Shown piece by piece: positions 15,669 through 23,845 of a DNA stretch of 34,284 nucleotides. Made by a program: the position numbers and the translations under genes. The stretch is taken from positions 1 to 34,284 of the forward strand of contig JAEZIX010000047.1 of assembly GCA_023415935.1 (NCBI GenBank), read 5' to 3'. The notes beneath the pieces are model-generated. The model was not told the DNA's origin. It did no database searches and worked only from the letters and a program-made list of their open reading frames with translations. Source of the DNA: Cyanobacteria bacterium OH_CDB_20 (GTDB taxonomy: Bacteria; Cyanobacteriota; Vampirovibrionia; Gastranaerophilales; Gastranaerophilaceae). Within the stretch, counting starts at the first letter, position 1. Every line of letters begins with the position of its first letter.

Positions 15669-16959
15669 TATCAAATATTGTTTTGACTTTGTCCTTGAAT
15701 ATTTTAATTGCTCTTTGTTTTAATTCTGAGTAGAACTCAGTCTTTCGTGCAATTGCCCAAAATTCTAAAGATAACAATGGTGAATTCAAACAAAACTGAC
15801 TTGTATAGTGATAAATTAATGCACCTTTTTTAATTTTTTTATAATCATTTTTTAAGTGGTGTTTGTAAAACTTGTCTAAAATTGGCAAATAATTCATCGT
15901 GTAATCGAGTTTTTTATAGTTATTTTCGAAGAATATGTTTAAAATACATTGATCAGCAAACGGAGCTATATCAAGGTATTTGTTAGTTGTTTTCAAAAGT
16001 TTTTCTGTATAATTATTCCTAATAAACTCTTGAACATCAATAAGTAATACCCCATCATTAAAATAGTCAGAAAGCGATTTGTATTCTTTGCAGTCCTTCT
16101 TTAACATCCCAATTCCAGGATATGGATATGGTTGAAATCCTTCAGAAACAGCTGCAACTGGATAATTATCCAGGCTTTGCATAAACAGATTTGTAATGTC
16201 AGAACGAACAATAATATCAACATCTAAATACAATGCTTTTACTAGATTCGGCATTAACTTAGGAATAAAAAAGCGTGCAAAAGCAACCTTGTTGTATGAG
16301 GAATGCTTAGTTATAGACTCATTTTCCTGAGTGTCAGGGTAAGGAATGTAATCAATAGTATAATTGTGAAATTTATCAAGGGATTTTGAAATTAGCTTCT
16401 TATTCTCAGGACTGATTCCTGCATCAATGATATAAAACTGTATTTGTGATTTTGTATTCTTTAAAATTGAATAAGCAGTTGTTGCAACAAATGGAGCATA
16501 ATTGTCATCTGAAGCGAGAAATATTGGAATATAATAATCTATATAAAGGCTAGAAGGATTGAATAATGACTTTAGCCTTTCTGTAAATGAATGTTTTATA
16601 ATCGGATAAACTTTAGTTTTTGGAAAACTCTTTTTCAAGCATTTTACTACTTGTGTAGGGTTATATAAGGAAACTAATATACAATCGGGCTTTAAATCAT
16701 TTATATCTTCCGGCCTACAAGTTTTATATCCGTATAATTCTTTTATGCTGTCATTCTCTGGCTTGTTAAATTTCTCATCACATATTGCAATAATATTCAA
16801 GTCTTTTAAATCGCAATATATACTCATTTTATAAAGCATTTCAGCTGCTCCATAAAGAATAATTTTGCGATTTTTGAGTTTTTTGACGAGCTGAATAAAG
16901 TATTTCCTTAACTTTACTCTAAATAAATATTCAGATATTATTTTTGTTTGCTCATCCAT
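15661..16959 (-). CDS. Family 8 glycosyltransferase with N-terminal Rossmann-like domain
   Basis: The 432-aa protein is of two parts. Residues about 20-125 look like a nucleotide-binding Rossmann domain ('KNRKIILYGAAEMLYKMSI' then 'IIAICDEKF' and 'DCILVSLYNP'), as seen attached to surface-sugar enzymes. Residues about 140-410 are a GT8 (LgtC/WaaJ-like) retaining glycosyltransferase. Its features are 'PIFLASDDNYAPFVATTAYSI', the metal-binding DxD 'LYLDVDIIV' (D246, D248), 'YFNDGVLLIDVQEF' and 'ADQCILNIFF'. It should use UDP-glucose or UDP-galactose at the cytoplasmic face. Its start lies nine bases after the stop of the 49-aa Cys-tailed peptide gene on the same strand, with no good SD of its own, so it is probably co-transcribed and perhaps coupled. 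The acceptor could therefore be the peptide or an LPS-type glycan. Confidence 0.85.
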   Translation of the reverse strand: MDEQTKIISEYLFRVKLRKYFIQLVKKLKNRKIILYGAAEMLYKMSIYCDLKDLNIIAICDEKFNKPENDSIKELYGYKTCRPEDINDLKPDCILVSLYNPTQVVKCLKKSFPKTKVYPIIKHSFTERLKSLFNPSSLYIDYYIPIFLASDDNYAPFVATTAYSILKNTKSQIQFYIIDAGISPENKKLISKSLDKFHNYTIDYIPYPDTQENESITKHSSYNKVAFARFFIPKLMPNLVKALYLDVDIIVRSDITNLFMQSLDNYPVAAVSEGFQPYPYPGIGMLKKDCKEYKSLSDYFNDGVLLIDVQEFIRNNYTEKLLKTTNKYLDIAPFADQCILNIFFENNYKKLDYTMNYLPILDKFYKHHLKNDYKKIKKGALIYHYTSQFCLNSPLLSLEFWAIARKTEFYSELKQRAIKIFKDKVKTIFDIK

Positions 16960-16968
16960 AATTGAATC

Positions 16969-17118
16969 TTAGCAGTTACACATATTGCCTTTACATTGAA
17001 CTGCTGCAATCATAGGGCCCATATCAGAATCCAATAGTTCACTGTCAATATCAGTTATACTAAGATCACTTTCTTTATTCCCTTCAAACATTGAAAAAAC
17101 ATTTTTAAAAAAATCCAT
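16969..17118 (-). CDS. 49-aa Cys-terminated peptide, candidate RiPP precursor
   Basis: A 49-codon ORF has an excellent SD on the minus strand: AAAGGA six bases before the ATG. The product starts 'MDFFKNVFSMFEGNKESD', continues with an acidic leader-like middle ('LSITDIDSELLDSDMGP'), and ends in a small-residue/Cys tail ('MIAAVQCKGNMCNC') with three Cys in the last eight residues. An acidic leader plus a short Cys-rich C-terminus is the classic build of a RiPP precursor. Context agrees: a GT8 gene lies nine bases downstream, and two B12-type radical SAM genes are divergent upstream. No double-Gly site, peptidase or peptide transporter is visible nearby. Alternatively it is a small metal- or redox-active protein. 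The gene is well supported; the RiPP reading is inference. Confidence 0.7.
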   Translation of the reverse strand: MDFFKNVFSMFEGNKESDLSITDIDSELLDSDMGPMIAAVQCKGNMCNC

Positions 17119-17293
17119 TTTAAATCCTTTTTTTACTAATAAATAACACAGATAGTTAACTAAAAAAAAACAATCTTATACTATTAAGAATAACTCATTC
17201 CTCTTTAATAGTCAATGAATCGATAATGAATATTAAATTTTATAATCGAATATTTTTTTTGATTAAGGTATTATTCTGTGTTACCATTTTTGT
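17119..17293. promoter_or_regulatory. Divergent control region between the peptide and radical SAM genes
   Basis: These 175 very AT-rich bases must drive both directions. An imperfect dyad, CTATTAA (17181-17187) with TTAATAG (17205-17211), could be a shared operator. Toward the radical SAM genes, TATAAT (17241-17246) and TATTAT (17269-17274) are candidate -10 boxes, neither with a convincing -35. The peptide gene's SD lies at the left edge. The first radical SAM gene has no SD of its own. Confidence 0.35.
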
Positions 17294-17297
17294 ATGA
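17226..17297 (+). CDS. Possible 23-aa hydrophobic leader peptide overlapping the radical SAM start
   Basis: ATG at 17226 opens 23 codons whose stop (TGA 17295-17297) overlaps the ATG of the first radical SAM gene (ATGA). The product is short, basic, then hydrophobic ('FFLIKVLFCVTIFV'). The overlap could explain how a gene lacking an SD is translated. The mini-ORF itself has no clear SD, and such overlaps also occur by chance in AT-rich DNA. Confidence 0.25.
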   Translation: MNIKFYNRIFFLIKVLFCVTIFV

Positions 17298-19111
17298 AGG
17301 CAATATTGATAATCCCGCCAATTACATCCCCAAGTCAGTACCATCTAGCTGCACCTCTTTTGGCTGGACAGCTTACTCAAAATGCCCAAGAAGCCTTATG
17401 TATAGATGCAAACCTCGGTTTTTTCAATCACATATTAACTTCAAAAAATATAAAAGATAGTGTTCAATATTTAAATAATAAATATAATAAATTGCATAAT
17501 AAGTTCAAGAATATTTTATATGTGGCTCAATTAAGAAAAATAGAGGATATTGAAGACTATAAGGAGTACAAAAATCTATGCACTCTATTTCAGCCCGGCG
17601 AAGAGGCTGACTTGGTCAGAAATTGCCACAAATATGTGAAATCTGCCATAAACACATACAAAGACAAAGAATCTTTTTATAATATTATGCTTCTCAACCG
17701 AGCATTTAATATCTTAAATCTCTCATCCCAAATTCTAAGTTACAGGTACCCAAACTTCCAATTTAGTTTTCACGGAACTGCAAAGTATGACGAGAAATTG
17801 CTTAATCTCAAATACTTTGACAAACACATAAATTCTGAGTTTGTTTTTGATGAATATTATAAAACACTTATTAAAGAAATAAAGAAGAAGCAACCTGATT
17901 TAACAGGGATTTCAATTTCATACGAAGAACAGGTTATTCCCTCATTAAAACTGGCATATTTACTTAAAAAGCATACAAAAACAAAAGTTGTTTTAGGTGG
18001 AAGTCATATTTCTCGTGTTATTGATGATTTACCTAATAAGCAGTTGCTGTTTGAAAAATATTGTGACTTTGTCATAAATGGAAACGGCGAAGAATCCATT
18101 ATAGAACTAGCTCAGTATATGAATAAGAAATTAGATATAACACAAGTTTCTAACCTTATCTATAAAGATAAAAATAAAATCATAACTAATGAGTACAAAA
18201 CTGTAGTAGCAGCGAACAATGTTAAACCTGCAATTTTTAACGGGATTGAAATTGATAAATATTTTTCTCCGGAGATAGTTGCTCCTTTTCAACTAAGCAA
18301 AGGCTGTTATTGGGGCAAGTGCACATTTTGCACTCATACACTTGAAAATAAATACAGCGTAAAAAATATGTCTACTATTATAGAAGAGCTTAAAAGTCTT
18401 CATGAAATTGGAATCACAAAATTCACAATCATTGATGAAGCGGTATCTCCTTCTTTGCTTAACAAATTTGCTGATGCTCTAATAGAAAATAAGCTTGATA
18501 TAAAGTATATGATTGATGCTAGGTTTGAAGAAGGTTTCACATCTGAACTGTTTAAGAAAGCCTATGCCTCCGGTTTAAGATTTATTCTTTGGGGCTATGA
18601 AACAGGAAATGAAAGAATACATACATTAATGAATAAAGATGTATGTTTCAGTAATAGAAAAAACATATTGAAAGCTGCAGCCGAAAACAATATATTCAAT
18701 CATCTATTTGTTTTTCACGGTTTTCCAACAGCAACGGTTGATGAAGAGATAGAAACTCTAAAGTTTATTGAAGATAACAATTCTATAATCGGTTCTTTTG
18801 TGACAGGTGCATTTTTTGTCCTAACAGTAAACTCAGAAATTGAAAAACATCCAGAGAATTTTGGCATTACAGATATAAAAAAAGACCAACGCGCAGATTT
18901 TTCTAACAGCCTTGCATTTGATGGAAATAGTCTTTCTCAAAAAGATAAAGATCATATATCAAATTTATCTACACAAATACGCAAAAACAAATTTAACTAC
19001 TATGCGCCATTATACATAAGAGAAAATCTTCTACTGTATTTAAGTCGATATGACAATTCACAGTTTAAAACCACTTTTTCCCGCGGGAGTAATAAATCAA
19101 GTTTTATTTGA
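17294..19111 (+). CDS. B12-binding-type radical SAM protein 1
   Basis: The 605-aa protein has the architecture of cobalamin-binding radical SAM enzymes. The N-terminal part (1 to about 310) opens 'MKAILIIPPITSPSQYHLA', has a helical insertion, and carries Rossmann-type B12-domain signatures ('PDLTGISISYEEQVIPSLKL', 'KVVLGGSHISRV', 'VINGNGEESIIELA'). The usual D-x-H-x2-G cobalamin ligand is not visible. A radical SAM barrel follows, with 'SKGCYWGKCTFC': C338, C343 and C346 are spaced C-x4-C-x2-C rather than C-x3-C-x2-C, for the 4Fe-4S/SAM site. 'GLRFILWGYETGNE' and 'NHLFVFHGFPTAT' are the later barrel strands. Such enzymes methylate or rearrange unactivated carbons, often in peptides. The second gene is eight bases downstream, and the Cys-tailed peptide gene is divergent. 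Confidence 0.85.
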   Translation: MKAILIIPPITSPSQYHLAAPLLAGQLTQNAQEALCIDANLGFFNHILTSKNIKDSVQYLNNKYNKLHNKFKNILYVAQLRKIEDIEDYKEYKNLCTLFQPGEEADLVRNCHKYVKSAINTYKDKESFYNIMLLNRAFNILNLSSQILSYRYPNFQFSFHGTAKYDEKLLNLKYFDKHINSEFVFDEYYKTLIKEIKKKQPDLTGISISYEEQVIPSLKLAYLLKKHTKTKVVLGGSHISRVIDDLPNKQLLFEKYCDFVINGNGEESIIELAQYMNKKLDITQVSNLIYKDKNKIITNEYKTVVAANNVKPAIFNGIEIDKYFSPEIVAPFQLSKGCYWGKCTFCTHTLENKYSVKNMSTIIEELKSLHEIGITKFTIIDEAVSPSLLNKFADALIENKLDIKYMIDARFEEGFTSELFKKAYASGLRFILWGYETGNERIHTLMNKDVCFSNRKNILKAAAENNIFNHLFVFHGFPTATVDEEIETLKFIEDNNSIIGSFVTGAFFVLTVNSEIEKHPENFGITDIKKDQRADFSNSLAFDGNSLSQKDKDHISNLSTQIRKNKFNYYAPLYIRENLLLYLSRYDNSQFKTTFSRGSNKSSFI

Positions 19112-19119
19112 GGTCAATA

Positions 19120-20958
19120 ATGAAAACAGTTTTTATATTCCCGCCACAATGGGACATATTTTCTCCTAGTACAGGTATTCCGGAATTAATGGGAATGCTT
19201 GATAACATTGGGCATGAAACAATCGGATTTGACCTAAATATCGATTTTTATGATTATATATTTACTTCTGAATATGCTGAAAATGCTTTAAAAATCGCAC
19301 AAGCAATAGGCAAAAAAGATGTTAGTTCGTTAGATCCAAATTCTAAAGAATTTAAAAAAATTAATTATATAAAAGACATTCTTTCAAAATATGGAAAAGC
19401 ATTTGAAGTTTCTATTAAAAATATCGAAAAATGTAAAAATAATATCAAAATTGAAAAAGACTTTTTTAATCCGATTTTAAGAAGACGTTATTTAACAGCT
19501 ATTCAAAGCACTTTAGCAGCAATATCTTTGCAATACTACCCTTATTCAATAGGATTAACAAGTTATTCTAATGTCGAAGAGCCTGATAAGTTTTTAGAAT
19601 ATGATTGTAAGAAACTCACATCAGACAGAAGCACTAATATATTCATTGATTATTTCGAACAAAAAATTGATATGATTCTCGAGCAAAAACCGGAACTTAT
19701 AGGAATATCTATAAATTCAAATGACCAAATGGTAGCAGGCCTCACACTTGCTAAGATATTAAAAGAACGCTGCAAATGTCATATAACAATAGGTGGAACT
19801 TGGGTTGAATCTCAACTGCACAATATTAAAAATGACAAGGAGCTTTTCCTCTCATATATTGATTCTTGCATTGTCGGCTTAGGTGAGACTGCTACAAAAG
19901 AATTGATACAATACCTTAATGGCGAAAGAGCTATTGAAGATGTTTCCGGCTTAATATATATGAAAAACGGTAATATCTCGGAAAATGAGCGGTCAAATTT
20001 GTCCTTAAATAAAATTCACCACGCAAGCTACAATGGATACAGCTTTGATAAATACTTTATGGCAAAAACTGTGCTCCCAATAAGGGTATCTCATGGCTGC
20101 TATTGGGGTAAATGCTCTTTTTGCAACTATCACATAAATAGAACATACTCCCCACGAAGTGTTGATGAGATTATTGATGAAATTCAAACTCTGATAAAGG
20201 CTCATAATGTAAATTACTTCTACTTTCAAGATGCTGCACTAAGCCCTGCATTTCTTGATGAATTTTCAAAAAAAATTATAGATAAAAAAATAAATATAAG
20301 ATATCTTTCAAACGTAAGATTTGAGGAAGCTTTCAACAAAAAACTTTTAAAGCAGATGTACGATTCTGGAATGAGAGTAGCGCAATGGGGGCTAGAGTCA
20401 GCTTCACAAGATGTATTGAACAAAATGCATAAAGGCATAAAAGTTGAATCAGTTTTAAGAATTTTAAAAAATTCATACGAAGCGGGTCTATACAATCATT
20501 TATACTTAATAGTTAATTTTCCTGGGGAAACATATGAAAATTTTAAAGAAACAACTGATTTCTTAAATAAAAACAAGAAATACATACAGTCATTCTATTT
20601 TAATAATTTTGTACTTTTAAGAGATACTTATATCTATTTTAATCCTGAAAAATTTAGAATAGATTTAAGCAAAATTGACAAAGATAATTTTTGTTTCTGT
20701 ACCTCTGATGATCTTAATATCGCAAATGATGATAAGCAAAAACTAATAAAAAATACGCTGATGATTTATAAAGAATATTATAAATTTGAAATTATTGGCA
20801 CAATAAATCAAATGCTTCTAATACTTATCGATAAATATCCAATAAAATACATACACTTTTATATATGGTTAGTAAAATTTTCCCAAAAATTAAACAAATT
20901 GAGAATTATGCTCAAAACTCGCATTAAAAATGGTTTTAAAACAAGTATAAATAACTAA
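19120..20958 (+). CDS. B12-binding-type radical SAM protein 2
   Basis: I choose ATG at 19120, which has GAGG (19110-19113) six bases upstream; an in-frame TTG at 19108 is less likely. The 612-aa product is a divergent paralogue of the preceding protein. It shares the same N-terminal domain ('VFIFPPQWDIFSPSTGIPEL', 'PELIGISINSNDQMVAGLTL', 'HITIGGTWVES'), the same cluster motif 'SHGCYWGKCSFC' (C327, C332, C335; C-x4-C-x2-C) and the matching 'GMRVAQWGLESASQDVLNKM' and 'NHLYLIVNFPGETYENF' strands. The C-terminus is Lys-rich and longer. The tandem arrangement with near-zero spacing implies that both act in one pathway, for example successive modifications of one substrate. Products of such enzymes cannot be predicted from sequence. 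Confidence 0.85.
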   Translation: MKTVFIFPPQWDIFSPSTGIPELMGMLDNIGHETIGFDLNIDFYDYIFTSEYAENALKIAQAIGKKDVSSLDPNSKEFKKINYIKDILSKYGKAFEVSIKNIEKCKNNIKIEKDFFNPILRRRYLTAIQSTLAAISLQYYPYSIGLTSYSNVEEPDKFLEYDCKKLTSDRSTNIFIDYFEQKIDMILEQKPELIGISINSNDQMVAGLTLAKILKERCKCHITIGGTWVESQLHNIKNDKELFLSYIDSCIVGLGETATKELIQYLNGERAIEDVSGLIYMKNGNISENERSNLSLNKIHHASYNGYSFDKYFMAKTVLPIRVSHGCYWGKCSFCNYHINRTYSPRSVDEIIDEIQTLIKAHNVNYFYFQDAALSPAFLDEFSKKIIDKKINIRYLSNVRFEEAFNKKLLKQMYDSGMRVAQWGLESASQDVLNKMHKGIKVESVLRILKNSYEAGLYNHLYLIVNFPGETYENFKETTDFLNKNKKYIQSFYFNNFVLLRDTYIYFNPEKFRIDLSKIDKDNFCFCTSDDLNIANDDKQKLIKNTLMIYKEYYKFEIIGTINQMLLILIDKYPIKYIHFYIWLVKFSQKLNKLRIMLKTRIKNGFKTSINN

Positions 20959-21128
20959 TCATTGTTATTCTTTTTAATAATTTGCATAACAAAGCTAAGC
21001 AGCGGCAATTTGTAATTTTTATAATTACAAGTAACAACATTTGTTCTTGGAATTAAGCTATTCAATAAAGAGTCCAAACTGTAAATCCTTACACAAAAAT
21101 CAACAATATCTATTCTACATTTTTGATT
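20955..21128 (-). pseudogene. Possible gene remnant or small ORF convergent to radical SAM 2
   Basis: A stop-free minus-strand stretch of 57 codons reads like protein ('CRIDIVDFCVRIYSLDSLLN', later 'NYKLPLLSFVMQIIKK') but has no ATG at its head. A TTG about 40 codons from the end has AAGGA eight bases upstream. It may be the 3' end of a lost gene, a small TTG-started gene, or chance. Confidence 0.2.
21010..21030. repeat. Perfect inverted repeat after the radical SAM genes
   Basis: TTGTAATT (21010-21017) and AATTACAA (21023-21030) flank a 5-base loop. No U-tract follows on the plus strand, so it is at best a weak terminator or an mRNA 3' stabilising hairpin. Confidence 0.4.
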
Positions 21129-21130
21129 TT

Positions 21131-21184
21131 ATCATAATTTTTATGATTTAATAAAAAAATAGAAGAGAAACAGCGATTTATAAT
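21131..21184 (+). promoter_or_regulatory. Dyad and -10 box upstream of the barrel gene
   Basis: A perfect 17-bp dyad, ATCATAA (21131-21137) with TTATGAT (21141-21147), lies upstream of a consensus TATAAT at 21179-21184. The TATAAT is only seven bases before the ATG at 21192, so a transcript from it would be essentially leaderless. No good -35 is seen at the right distance. Confidence 0.35.
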
Positions 21185-21191
21185 AGATTTC

Positions 21192-21914
21192 ATGAGAGTA
21201 AATAAATTTATATTTATTAAATTAATATTAATTACATTGATTTTTATTTCTGCTAAAAATAATGCTTTTGCAATGCAAACTATTTTCAATGTTCCAAGCG
21301 CCGACGTTACAGAAAAAGATCATGTATTTTTACAGCAGGAAGCACAGTTTAGAGCCTGGAATCCTGATGCATTCTATGTTGGCACAACTTATAGTGCTGT
21401 AGGTATTGGACACAACACAGAACTTGATGCAACGCTTTTTAACGTAGGAGCGCCTACAACTCAGAATATTTCACTCGGGATTGGATTTAAATCTGCAATC
21501 CCTGTGCCTATTTTAGATGAAAAATTTCCAAAACGAGAAATAAAACTTACGGTTGGCAGTGTGGTTCTAGCAGGATTGGAAGGAAATGGAGCAGGCAACT
21601 GGACATATACCCATTTAAGTGGCAGAGTGCCAAAGACTAATACAAGAATAACGACCGGTGTAAGCTATGGTACAAAGCAAGTGTTTGGTGAAAATACAGC
21701 TGCTTTTATTGCCGGTGTAGAGCAACCCATTACAAAAAAACTTACACTGATTGGGGATTGGTACTCAGGTAATGAACATTGGGCGGGATATTTAATTGTA
21801 GGCGGAAGCTATGCTTTGCCAAAAAGAGTAACACTTTTTGGTGGGTATCAAATTCCAAACAGCTCACAAGTTGGTCCATCAGGTCTTGTGTTTGAAGTTG
21901 CAAAGATATTTTGA
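21192..21914 (+). CDS. Predicted outer-membrane beta-barrel protein
   Basis: The 240-aa exported protein has a signal peptide (about 1-27, 'KLILITLIFISAKNNAFA'). The mature part has repeated amphipathic strands with aromatic belts and Gly turns ('FYVGTTYSAVGIGHNTELDA', 'NISLGIGFKSAI', 'TRITTGVSYGT', 'AGYLIVGGSYALP', 'VTLFGGYQIPN') and ends in 'EVAKIF', an aromatic C-terminal residue as in BAM-assembled barrels. About 8-10 strands can be guessed. The family is not recognised. It has no SD; initiation may be leaderless. It is convergent with the sugar operon, four bases from the end of tyv, and not obviously tied to the upstream radical SAM genes. Confidence 0.65.
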   Translation: MRVNKFIFIKLILITLIFISAKNNAFAMQTIFNVPSADVTEKDHVFLQQEAQFRAWNPDAFYVGTTYSAVGIGHNTELDATLFNVGAPTTQNISLGIGFKSAIPVPILDEKFPKREIKLTVGSVVLAGLEGNGAGNWTYTHLSGRVPKTNTRITTGVSYGTKQVFGENTAAFIAGVEQPITKKLTLIGDWYSGNEHWAGYLIVGGSYALPKRVTLFGGYQIPNSSQVGPSGLVFEVAKIF

Positions 21915-21918
21915 TTTT

Positions 21919-22959
21919 TTAAACTTTTTCTCTACTATTTATAATAACTTCATCAACCCAGGCTAGCATCTTAGTTATGCCCTCTTCTGATGAAACTTTA
22001 GGCATCCATTCAAAAAATTCATTTGCTTTTGTTAAATCGGCTACAAATACCTTCTGATCACTTTCTCTTGGAGCAAGTTTTGTATAATTTAACTTGATAG
22101 ATAACTTATTCTCTAAAATTTTGAAAAGTTCAAGTAAAGACAGGCTGTTTTTCATTCCACCACCAATATTGAAAGCCTTGCCTTTTGCCTTACTTGTATA
22201 GTTAGGAGCTTTTATGTAGAGCTCTATCATGTCATCTGCGTAAAGAACGTCTCTTACTTGCTTTCCATTTCCAGAAATTGTGAATTCTGTAGAATTATCA
22301 AGTTTAGTTTCAACAGCTTTTTGACAAAACCAGCTAATCCAACCTTGGTCATAAGTACCAAATTGCCTTGCTCCATACATCGAAGAGTGTCTAAATACAA
22401 TAGTATTCAAATTAAACATTCTAGCATAGTCAAGCATATATTGGTCCGCAGAGCCTTTTGAACAACCATAAGGTGAATGAAAATCCAGATTAACATTTTC
22501 ATCAAAACCATCGGGATATTCTTTACATATGTATCTTGTATCGGTTTCTTCATATGTCAGATATTCAAAATCACCATAAACTTTATTTGTAGAAGAATAA
22601 ACAATAACTGTATCTGGTGAAAACTGTCTCACAGCTTCTAAAACATTAAAACTACCTAAAACATTTGTTTCAAAATCAAGCCTTGGATTTGATATTGAAG
22701 TTGTCATTGCAACCTGACCTGCCAAATGATAAATCACATCAGGTTTTTCAGTTTTAATTACATCAGATATCTTATTAAAATCACTTGTTGATTCTTTTAT
22801 AAAATTAAAGGTACCAATAGATTTTAACCAGTCCAAATTGCTCTCACTACCAAGCCTAGAAAGATTATCGTAGATTATTAATTCATTATTTTGTTTTAGT
22901 ACCTCTGATGCAATGTTAGAGCCTAAAAAACCGCATCCGCCTGTAATTAAGTATTTCAT
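21919..22959 (-). CDS. tyv: CDP-paratose 2-epimerase (CDP-tyvelose forming)
   Basis: The 346-aa extended SDR enzyme uses NAD to convert CDP-paratose to CDP-tyvelose. Features: 'LITGGCGFLGSN' (nucleotide-binding Gly motif), 'HLAGQVAMTTSISNPRLDF', catalytic 'SSTNKVYGD' and 'HSPYGCSKGSADQYMLDYAR' (Tyr-x3-Lys), 'FRHSSMYGARQFGTYDQGW' and 'ISGNGKQVRDVLYADDMI'. These phrases match, nearly word for word, what I recall of Salmonella RfbE, so I assign this specificity rather than a generic epimerase. It is last in the operon; its ATG overlaps the stop of the preceding gene by four bases. The product sugar is a 3,6-dideoxyhexose for O-antigen-like surface glycan. Confidence 0.93.
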   Translation of the reverse strand: MKYLITGGCGFLGSNIASEVLKQNNELIIYDNLSRLGSESNLDWLKSIGTFNFIKESTSDFNKISDVIKTEKPDVIYHLAGQVAMTTSISNPRLDFETNVLGSFNVLEAVRQFSPDTVIVYSSTNKVYGDFEYLTYEETDTRYICKEYPDGFDENVNLDFHSPYGCSKGSADQYMLDYARMFNLNTIVFRHSSMYGARQFGTYDQGWISWFCQKAVETKLDNSTEFTISGNGKQVRDVLYADDMIELYIKAPNYTSKAKGKAFNIGGGMKNSLSLLELFKILENKLSIKLNYTKLAPRESDQKVFVADLTKANEFFEWMPKVSSEEGITKMLAWVDEVIINSREKV

Positions 22960-23837
22960 TTTTGTCTTTCTTCATTAACAGTCTTAATTATACCATCTTC
23001 TAGACTAATTTTTTGATTCCAACCTAATTTTTTTATTGCCGATATATCAGTTTTAGAGTTCATTAATTCATTTTGTCTATATGGAATTGCACCAAAATTT
23101 AGCTTTGTATTTTTGTTGTTAATTAGCTTTTTCGATAACTCCACAAAATTTCTTATTGAAATACTTTCTTCTGAACTTACTTCAAAACAAGTATAATCGG
23201 CTGAAATTTGATTGATATTATCTAATATTTTGATAAAAGCATCAACAACATCATCAATATAAATAAAATTTCTTTTTTGCTCACCTTCTGTCAAATCAAT
23301 GCTTTCAGCATTATTCATCAATTTGTGGAAAATAAATGTCGTAAATTTTGACTCATTATCAAATGGACCGTAAAAATGATCAAGCTCAATATTTATAGCC
23401 TTAATATCCTTTGAGAAAGCTATTAATTGTTCAAGAAATTGCTTTTTTGATAGAGAATATTGATTCACATTCTTATCTATTACGGTATCAGTATTTATAA
23501 AATTCTTAGTGCCGTATAAAATCCCTTGCTGAAGTAGTTTTAGCGGGAAATAAATATTTGCTTCAAAAATTTCTTCAGAATTACTATTGTCTCTACCGTA
23601 ATTTGTTGCGCAATGAATTATTGTATCAACCTTATTTTCTTTAAATACAGCTTCAACATCAACTTCATCAATGTTATATGATTTAACCAGTGGTGAGTTT
23701 AGAAAAGCGTTAATTTTTAAAGTATCTGAAAACGAGCGTTTTAACAAGATAATATTATAAGATTCATTTTGTAATATTTTTTTTAAGAGATTACTACCTA
23801 AAAAACCTGTCGCACCTGTTAAAAGTATTGTTTCCAT
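22956..23837 (-). CDS. CDP-paratose (or abequose) synthase-like reductase
   Basis: The 293-aa SDR enzyme should reduce the 4-keto group of the CDP-3,6-dideoxy-4-keto sugar. It has 'LLTGATGFLGSNLLKKIL' (cofactor motif), 'IIHCATNYGRDNS', the catalytic 'YSLSK' Tyr-x3-Lys, 'ELDHFYGPFDNESKFTTFI', 'TEGEQKRNFIYIDDVVDAF' and 'FGAIPYRQNELM'. These resemble both RfbS (paratose synthase) and RfbJ (abequose synthase) of Salmonella. The neighbouring tyv gene needs CDP-paratose, so RfbS activity is the logical choice, but sequence alone does not fix the stereochemistry. It sits eight bases after rfbH and overlaps tyv by four bases. Confidence 0.8.
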   Translation of the reverse strand: METILLTGATGFLGSNLLKKILQNESYNIILLKRSFSDTLKINAFLNSPLVKSYNIDEVDVEAVFKENKVDTIIHCATNYGRDNSNSEEIFEANIYFPLKLLQQGILYGTKNFINTDTVIDKNVNQYSLSKKQFLEQLIAFSKDIKAINIELDHFYGPFDNESKFTTFIFHKLMNNAESIDLTEGEQKRNFIYIDDVVDAFIKILDNINQISADYTCFEVSSEESISIRNFVELSKKLINNKNTKLNFGAIPYRQNELMNSKTDISAIKKLGWNQKISLEDGIIKTVNEERQK

Positions 23838-23845
23838 ATATTTCC

